Shown here: positions 58,620 to 64,000 of the stretch, piece after piece
Layout: each line of letters starts with the position of its first letter
Position numbering within the stretch: position 1 is the first letter of the stretch
Source: Candidatus Megaera polyxenophila
GTDB lineage: Bacteria; Pseudomonadota; Alphaproteobacteria; Rickettsiales; Rickettsiaceae
DNA length: 64,000 nt
Assembly: GCA_037101405.1 (NCBI GenBank)
Contig: AP017964.1
Location: forward strand, 806,001 to 870,000
Reading direction: 5' to 3'
Position numbers and translations under genes: made by a program
Notes under the pieces: generated by a model
The model's database searches: none
Told to the model about the DNA's origin: nothing
What the model saw: the letters and a program-made list of their open reading frames with translations, nothing else

Positions 58620-59609
58620 ATGGATCATAAGGTTTTTTTCATAGATTCGGAATATAGTACCCATGTGGTAGCAGCTAAAATGATAAAGCAATTTGCTCGA
58701 GATACCATTAGCTGTGGTAAACTAAAAACGTCTTTACCTCATGATAGTGTGCTGCTTGTTAAAACTAATCTTATAGGCCTTACTGACCAAACTATTGAAT
58801 CATTGGTTGAAAAGAAGAAAAACCATAAGGTGCTAATTGGCTTATTGGATTCTGAACCTTGCATAGCTCTGGTTAATGTTAATTTATTAAACGATTTTTC
58901 GCCCGATATTAACTTATTTTATGATAATATTAATCCAGAATGGTTGTGTTGTAATCTAGATTCATTTGAGCTTAAGCTATTAAATAGTAATTCCAAAGTG
59001 GTTGCTTTTGCTCAAGAAATACAAAATAGGTTGCGAAAAGATGCAATTGACAGGGGAGTATATTTACAAGATCCAGATACCACATATTTATCATATGATA
59101 CTACTTTTGGAAAGGATGTATTAGTCGAACCTAACGTCTATTTTGGCCATAAGGTTAGAATAGATAGTAATGTTCATATTAGAGCTTTTTCTTATTTAGA
59201 AGGCGTGGAAATAGAGAAAGAATCTAAAATAGGGCCATTTGTGAGGATAAGAGGTGAGACCAGGATAGGAAGTAATGTAAAAATAGGAAATTTTGTTGAA
59301 ATAAAAAATTCTACCTTCGGTATCGGTACAAAAGCATCTCATTTATCCTATATAGGAGATGCCACAATTGGCAGTAATGTAAACATAGGTGCTGGGGTGG
59401 TTACTTGTAATTATGACGGCTTAAAAAAGTACAAGACAGTAATTAAAGATAATAGTTTTATTGGCTCTAACAGTTCTTTAATCTCACCTCTTACAATTGG
59501 ATGTAATTCACTTATAGGGGCTAGTTCCTTTATCAATAAAGATGTTCCGGACTACACTTTTGCTATTGGTCGTAGTCACCAACTTATGAAACCTAATAGG
59601 AGAAAATAA
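58620..59609 (+). CDS. GlmU-like glucosamine-1-phosphate N-acetyltransferase with degenerate uridylyltransferase domain
   Basis: 329 residues from ATG 58620 (a TTG at 58566 is less likely), far shorter than GlmU (about 450). The C-terminal left-handed beta-helix is complete: VLVEPNVYFGHKVRID, GPFVRIRGETRIG, FVEIKN, ASHLSYIGDATIGSNVNIGAG, CNYDGLKKYKT. Acetyltransferase residues equivalent to E. coli His363, Tyr366 and Asn377 are kept (His241, Tyr244). The N-terminal ~130 residues lack the GxGTRM nucleotide loop, and the metal-binding Asp region reads VKTNLIG. It should acetylate GlcN-1-P, but the uridylyl step must come from elsewhere. glmS follows after 2 bases. Confidence 0.85.
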   Translation: MDHKVFFIDSEYSTHVVAAKMIKQFARDTISCGKLKTSLPHDSVLLVKTNLIGLTDQTIESLVEKKKNHKVLIGLLDSEPCIALVNVNLLNDFSPDINLFYDNINPEWLCCNLDSFELKLLNSNSKVVAFAQEIQNRLRKDAIDRGVYLQDPDTTYLSYDTTFGKDVLVEPNVYFGHKVRIDSNVHIRAFSYLEGVEIEKESKIGPFVRIRGETRIGSNVKIGNFVEIKNSTFGIGTKASHLSYIGDATIGSNVNIGAGVVTCNYDGLKKYKTVIKDNSFIGSNSSLISPLTIGCNSLIGASSFINKDVPDYTFAIGRSHQLMKPNRRK

Positions 59610-59611
59610 AT

Positions 59612-61417
59612 ATGTGTGGTATCATAGCTGGCGTTACTAATAATAATATATTACCTGCGTTAGTAAATGGTCTTGAGAAATTGGAATATAGGGGCTACGA
59701 TAGTGCCGGGCTTGCTGTAATCCAAAATAATCAAATACATTTAGTTAAGACCGTAGGCAAAGTCGTAGAGCTAAAAAAACTTTTACCTCAGAAAAAATTA
59801 GACAGTAATATAGGAATTGGTCATACAAGGTGGGCAACACATGGTGTGCCAAGTGTAGTCAACGCTCATCCACATACAACTGATCGGATAGCATTAGTCC
59901 ATAATGGAATTATTGAGAATTATAAAGAGCTAAAGCACGAGTTACAAGGTTTAGGATATGGATTTAAATCTGAAACTGATACGGAGGTTGTGGCTAATCT
60001 ACTTGATTACTATTTTTCATTGAATAATAACCATATAGAAGCCTCTAAGCAGACTATTGCAAGATTGGAAGGGTCATTTTCTTTAGTATTTATGTTTCAT
60101 GATGCTGAGCTGTTATTTGCAACTTGTAAAAAAACTCCTTTAATTCTAGGCTTAGCAAAAGATGCTACTTACATTGCTTCAGATATAGTAGCTTTTGGCA
60201 GTAATGTAGGTGAGGTAGTGTATTTTGAGGATGAGGATGCAGTTTTAATTAGTCTAAATTCATATCAGATTTTTGATAAAAATGGTAATCCAGTTAAGCG
60301 TACTGTTAAAAAATCTTCATTAGTAGAAGAAGTATCTAAAAAAGATTTTCCGCATTTCATGCTTAAAGAAATATACGAACAGCCAATAGCACTTGAGAGG
60401 GCTATCGATAAATATTTAAGAACAGATGAATTAAGTAAAATAAAGATAGATTGGCAAAATATTCAGCATATAAAAATTTTAGCTTGCGGTACTGCTTATT
60501 ATTCAGGGTTAGTTGCTAAATACTGGTTAGAAGAATTAACTAACATTGCAGTGGATTTGGAAATTGCATCTGAGTTTAGATATCGTACTGTTGCTAGGAA
60601 AAAAAACGAAGTTACAATTGTAATTTCTCAATCAGGGGAAACTTTAGATACACTAGAGGCTTTAAAGCAAGCAAAAGCTAACGGTCAACCTATTATTTCA
60701 ATTGTAAATACAGAAAATAGTTCAATTGGCCGAGCATCTGATTATGTATTACCAATAATGGTTGGTCCTGAAATAGGTGTTGCTTCTACTAAAGCATTTT
60801 TGGGACAATTAATGGTTATTGCTGCCTTAGGATTAAATATAGGTCTGAAGAACCAAAATATTTCTAATAATAAGGTTGAAGAGCTAAAAATTTTATTGTC
60901 AACAGTACCTAGTATGATTACAAAAATTTTGTTACAAAGTGACAAAATAAGAACTGCTGCTATGCAAATTAAAGATTTTCCGAGTGTGTTATTCATTGGA
61001 AGGGGCAATTTATATCCTATCGCCCTTGAAGGATCGCTGAAATTAAAAGAATTATCATATATACATGCTGAAGGTTATGCTGGGGGTGAACTAAAACATG
61101 GTCCTATTTCTTTAATTGACAGTAACATGCCAATAGTTGCGCTAATGCCAAATGGCAGTTTATTTGAAAAAATGTTTTCAAATTTACAGGAGTTAGGTGC
61201 TAGAGGAGGTAAATTGTTAACTATTGTCGGTTCAAGTAATGTAGGAAAGGTAATAGATTCATCATATTGGACTCTAGAAATACCTGATTGTGAAGAATTT
61301 ATTGCTCCAATGATTTATTCTATACCTATGCAGCTACTTGCATATTATACTGCTGATTTAAAAGGAAATGACATAGATCAACCACGTAATTTGGCTAAAA
61401 GCGTTACTGTAGAATAG
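59612..61417 (+). CDS. glmS: Glutamine-fructose-6-phosphate aminotransferase
   Basis: Makes glucosamine-6-phosphate, the entry to amino-sugar synthesis. 601 residues. MCGIIAG exposes the nucleophilic Cys after Met removal; GIGHTRWATHG and LVHNGIIENYKEL are glutaminase motifs. The isomerase half has ACGTAYYSGLVAKYW, SQSGETLDTLEALKQAK and the C-terminal NLAKSVTVE. It is co-transcribed with the GlmU-like gene (2-base gap). Confidence 0.98.
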   Translation: MCGIIAGVTNNNILPALVNGLEKLEYRGYDSAGLAVIQNNQIHLVKTVGKVVELKKLLPQKKLDSNIGIGHTRWATHGVPSVVNAHPHTTDRIALVHNGIIENYKELKHELQGLGYGFKSETDTEVVANLLDYYFSLNNNHIEASKQTIARLEGSFSLVFMFHDAELLFATCKKTPLILGLAKDATYIASDIVAFGSNVGEVVYFEDEDAVLISLNSYQIFDKNGNPVKRTVKKSSLVEEVSKKDFPHFMLKEIYEQPIALERAIDKYLRTDELSKIKIDWQNIQHIKILACGTAYYSGLVAKYWLEELTNIAVDLEIASEFRYRTVARKKNEVTIVISQSGETLDTLEALKQAKANGQPIISIVNTENSSIGRASDYVLPIMVGPEIGVASTKAFLGQLMVIAALGLNIGLKNQNISNNKVEELKILLSTVPSMITKILLQSDKIRTAAMQIKDFPSVLFIGRGNLYPIALEGSLKLKELSYIHAEGYAGGELKHGPISLIDSNMPIVALMPNGSLFEKMFSNLQELGARGGKLLTIVGSSNVGKVIDSSYWTLEIPDCEEFIAPMIYSIPMQLLAYYTADLKGNDIDQPRNLAKSVTVE

Positions 61418-61906
61418 GTGGATTTTTAGTGATGGCAGCTTTAAGATTATAGGAAACAACTGTTGGTAAAAGTTCAAAAAACCTTTTTGACAAACCTCAA
61501 CTTGGGTTCAGAGGAGTTATATCTTCTGGAATATAATCTAGAAATCCCTATTAATTGCTTTCTCTATGATTTGAGATTTATTATTACATCCTAATAGAAA
61601 GGCCAATTATATAGAGAATTTAGTAAGCCAAGTAAATTAATATGAAAAAAATGACATAAAAGAGATAGAAATTAGAGGAGTAAACAATAAAATAGATACA
61701 GTTTAAGGCATGACCAATAAATTCGAATTCTGTAAAAAATATAAGACATAACCCTCTCTTTGCAATCTGATAAAATAATAAATAATGTAAAATATTTTGG
61801 TATTGCGGGACTAAAATTGCCTCCAGAGGGCATAATCAATCGGAATCTCTTTCGGTGTTTTTAGATCATAAAGTAAAAATGCAACTGGAAGTATAACCAG
61901 TAAATA
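61418..61906. other. Gene-free region downstream of glmS (about 490 bases)
   Basis: No protein-like open frame, tRNA or recognisable structural RNA was found. The only clear structure is TCAAAAA-ACC-TTTTTGA at 61474-61490, close to the glmS stop. It could be a weak terminator or part of one. The rest is AT-rich and looks like decayed sequence between two convergent transcripts. Confidence 0.45.
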
Positions 61907-62536
61907 TTAATGTAAAATAAAATCCAATTTATTACCTATCATTATATCAATATTTGCATTAGGGGGAACATCTCCCAATTCCGTGTTAATAATAACATTT
62001 TGTGACGGAGAAAGTTTGATATTATTATGGTTCTCAATTCTAGAATTGATTAACCTGTTATTTTTATCAAATACTCTAATTCTAATTAAAGGGATTTTTA
62101 TGCTTTTATTAGATAAATTGGTTACTTTATAATTAATTGTTGTTTTACCAAGCTCTTGTTGATTATAGATATCGCTAATAGTTAAATCTTTATTATTTAA
62201 AATAGACGGAATGACAAAACTACCCTGAAATAGAATTGCAACCATAAAAATAATCATACTTACTAATAATATTGGCAAACCGTATAATAAATGTGCTGGA
62301 ACTTTTATCGGTAATAGCACTGGTAAATTTATTCCATTACCAAGAGGAGGAGTTTTTGTAGACAATGATTCTACCTTTGGTTCAATCCTTACTTGCCTAA
62401 AAGGTTTTTGATGCCAAATGTTGAAACATTTTGAACATTTTACTTTTCTACCATTTTTCCCTATTTCGTCAGCAGTTACGGCAAATCTGGTATAACATTC
62501 CGGACATGTAATATACATAGCTTTATTATTTTTCAA
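61907..62536 (-). CDS. Zinc-ribbon (MJ0042-type) membrane protein
   Basis: 209 residues. The N-terminus has a four-Cys zinc ribbon, CPECYTRFAVTADEIGKNGRKVKCSKC, of the MJ0042/zinc_ribbon_4-5 type found at the start of many alphaproteobacterial DUF3426-like proteins. One membrane segment (LLYGLPILLVSMIIFMVAILF) follows, and the C-terminal ~90 residues are beta-rich (INYKVTNLSNKSIKIPLIRIRVFDKN). Cytoplasmic zinc ribbon and periplasmic C-terminus are likely. Function unknown. It is divergent from dapD. Confidence 0.85.
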   Translation of the reverse strand: MKNNKAMYITCPECYTRFAVTADEIGKNGRKVKCSKCFNIWHQKPFRQVRIEPKVESLSTKTPPLGNGINLPVLLPIKVPAHLLYGLPILLVSMIIFMVAILFQGSFVIPSILNNKDLTISDIYNQQELGKTTINYKVTNLSNKSIKIPLIRIRVFDKNNRLINSRIENHNNIKLSPSQNVIINTELGDVPPNANIDIMIGNKLDFILH

Positions 62537-62622
62537 AAATTTATTTCCTTATTTCTAAAAACAATTTACCTAAACAAAAAATAAAGTTATTTGTTACTTG
62601 GTTTCACTTTTATTTAGGGTCA

Positions 62623-63450
62623 ATGATGCAAGATTATATTAGAGCAACAGAAGAACTTTGGCAAATAAGAGATTCGTTAAATGCTAGAAATGATGAATAC
62701 CTAAATGCAAAAAAAATTATTGACGAAATAATTTTTCTGCTGGGCGAGGGAAAGATCGTTGTCTGTGAAAAAAATAAAGATCAATGGTACGTTAACGAAT
62801 GGGTAAAAAAAGCCATTTTACTAAATTTCAAAGTTTCTGAAATGAAACTTTATGATGGTAATTGTATGAAATGGTACGATAAAGTTGACCCGCAGTTTTT
62901 AAATTTTTCTCAAGATTCCTTTGAGAAAAAGGGATGCCGAATCGTCCCCGGCGCATTCATCCGCCAAGGGGCTTATATAGGTAAAAATGCTGTGGTGATG
63001 CCTTCTTTTATAAATATTGGTGCTCATGTTGGGAGTAGTACAATGGTAGATAGCTGGGCTACTATTGGTTCGTGTGCCTATATCGGCAATAATTGCCATA
63101 TTTCTAGCGGATCTGGAATTGGGGGAGTATTAGAACCCCTACAAGCAAAACCGGTAATCATTGAAGATAATTGCTTTGTTGGAGCTGGTTCACAGATTGT
63201 AGAAGGAATAATTGTAGAAGAAGGGGCAGTGATTAGCACTGGGGTGTTTATTGGCGCGTCAACAAAAATTGTTGATCGTAATAACGGTGATATTATTTAT
63301 GGTAGAATTCCTGCCTATTCAGTAGTAGTACCTGGGGTACTTCCATCTTCCAAAAAGGACTTGCCAGGAGTTTACTGCGCAGTTATTGTAAAACAGGTTG
63401 ATAAAAAGACTAGGGAAAAAACAAGTCTTAACGAGTTACTTAGAGATTAA
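62623..63450 (+). CDS. dapD: Tetrahydrodipicolinate N-succinyltransferase
   Basis: Succinylates tetrahydrodipicolinate in the diaminopimelate/lysine pathway. 275 residues. The N-terminal helical domain is followed by a left-handed beta-helix: CRIVPGAFIRQGAYIGKNAVVMPSFINIGAHVGSSTMVDSWATIGSCAYIGNNCHISSG. SGIGGVLEPLQAKPVIIEDNCFVGAGSQIVEG is the family signature. dapE starts 4 bases later. It feeds the meso-diaminopimelate used by MurE. Confidence 0.97.
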   Translation: MMQDYIRATEELWQIRDSLNARNDEYLNAKKIIDEIIFLLGEGKIVVCEKNKDQWYVNEWVKKAILLNFKVSEMKLYDGNCMKWYDKVDPQFLNFSQDSFEKKGCRIVPGAFIRQGAYIGKNAVVMPSFINIGAHVGSSTMVDSWATIGSCAYIGNNCHISSGSGIGGVLEPLQAKPVIIEDNCFVGAGSQIVEGIIVEEGAVISTGVFIGASTKIVDRNNGDIIYGRIPAYSVVVPGVLPSSKKDLPGVYCAVIVKQVDKKTREKTSLNELLRD

Positions 63451-63454
63451 TTAT

Positions 63455-64000
63455 ATGGCTATAGAACAGGTTTTAGAAACTCTTGCTAAATTAGTTAGCT
63501 TTAGATCGGTTACCCCTTATAGTAGTGGGTCACTAGAATATATTGCTAAATTATTAACTAATGCTGGCTTTTCTTGTGATATTCAAGTTTTTGGAGAAAA
63601 AGAAGAAGAAAAAACTACAAATCTATATGCAAGATATGGAAATGGTAGCCCTAATATATGTTTTGCCGGTCATATAGATGTTGTCCCTCCCCTGAATGAA
63701 AACTTATGGGATTATAACCCTTTCGAGTTAAAAGTTATAGGAGAAAAAGTATATGGCCGCGGCACGGTTGATATGAAAGGTGCAATTGCTTGTGGTATAG
63801 TGTCAGCTTTAAATTATTTAAAAATTTATCCAAGTCCAAGTGGTTCTATTAGTTTTTTGTTAACTAGCGATGAAGAAGGTTGTGCAAAATTCGGTACAAA
63901 ACCGATGCTTGAATATCTTGCTAAAAAAGGAGAAAAAATTGATTTTTCGATCTTAGGAGAACCAACAGCTAGAGCACATTTCGGAGATACTATAGCTATA
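63455..64000 (+). CDS. dapE: Succinyl-diaminopimelate desuccinylase (3' part outside the window)
   Basis: 182 codons are visible. M20-family zinc peptidase motifs: FAGHIDVVPP (metal-binding His and Asp), YGRGTVDMKGA (bridging Asp) and LTSDEEG (catalytic Glu). LGEPTA near the edge is the next conserved stretch. It removes succinate from N-succinyl-LL-diaminopimelate, two steps after DapD, and is co-transcribed with dapD. Confidence 0.95.
   Translation, partial: MAIEQVLETLAKLVSFRSVTPYSSGSLEYIAKLLTNAGFSCDIQVFGEKEEEKTTNLYARYGNGSPNICFAGHIDVVPPLNENLWDYNPFELKVIGEKVYGRGTVDMKGAIACGIVSALNYLKIYPSPSGSISFLLTSDEEGCAKFGTKPMLEYLAKKGEKIDFSILGEPTARAHFGDTIAI

Noticed and set aside
1-64000. CRISPR array, prophage, toxin-antitoxin or defence island
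   Set aside because: No regularly spaced repeats, phage genes, paired toxin-antitoxin genes or restriction genes were recognised; the only mobile element is the IS at 49773-51437.

Overview
The window is strongly AT-rich, densely packed bacterial DNA and looks like the chromosome of an obligately intracellular alphaproteobacterium of the Rickettsiaceae (a Rickettsia relative). The evidence is a DMT carrier closely resembling the Rickettsia S-adenosylmethionine importer, a hemE-oriC-PpsR (RP001-type) arrangement as in Rickettsia and Caulobacter, a three-gene proton-translocating transhydrogenase (pntAA/pntAB/pntB), a Rickettsia-type autotransporter barrel, several ProP-type (MHS) carriers, and several decayed genes. 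The exact genus cannot be fixed from sequence alone. queC/queE, potABCD and a near-complete PutA may help to place it.

Layout. 1-8.1 kb: partial yraN, MHS carrier, pnt operon, then lolA, an MFS carrier and an MscS-type channel. 8.2-12.4 kb: an EVE-domain gene and the polyamine importer potABCD. 12.6-15.8 kb: def, hemJ, hemH and hemE on the minus strand. 15.8-16.2 kb: the probable replication origin, with three perfect DnaA boxes, one near-perfect box and an IHF consensus site. 16.2-20 kb: ppsR, coaE, dnaQ and a substrate-binding-protein/TRIC-channel fusion on the plus strand. 20-28 kb: an ABC-2 permease, miaB, two ferredoxins, a DUF2125 protein, a nitroreductase, a glycosyltransferase, a shrunken glutamine-synthetase-like gene, pgeF and ccmC. 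28.3-33.5 kb: an operon of sam, an MHS carrier and a twice-frameshifted putA. 33.5-34.3 kb: about 800 bases without a gene. 34.3-41.6 kb: carD, ftsK, rdgB, a frameshifted glycosyltransferase, a DUF2608 protein, an acetyltransferase, queC and dps. 41.7-48.2 kb: ftsI-murE-murF-mraY-queE. 48.5-51.4 kb: a frameshifted autotransporter with almost no passenger, followed by a complete IS1595-family element with a passenger gene. 51.6-57 kb: terC, a Tim44-like gene, tspO, tRNA-Glu, tatA, bamD and recN. 57.1-61.4 kb: glmM, a GlmU-like acetyltransferase without a functional uridylyltransferase domain, and glmS. 61.9-64 kb: a zinc-ribbon protein, dapD and the start of dapE.

How it fits together. Peptidoglycan supply is a major theme: amino sugars (glmS, glmM, GlmU-like), diaminopimelate (dapD, dapE), stem peptide and lipid I (murE, murF, mraY) and cross-linking at the septum (ftsI, with ftsK for chromosome handling). 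Late haem synthesis (hemE, hemJ, hemH) and haem export for cytochrome maturation (ccmC) serve respiration. Host dependence shows in the many importers (SAM, polyamines, MHS/MFS substrates). Envelope biogenesis is represented by lolA, bamD and tatA.

The most notable observations are the oriC; the GlmU-like protein lacking its nucleotide-binding motifs; the SBP-TRIC fusion; the intact IS element whose two inverted repeats each carry an inward-facing -35 hexamer; the passenger-less autotransporter next to it; and five single-nucleotide frameshifts in four genes, which are either genome decay or assembly error. No CRISPR array, prophage or defence system was seen.
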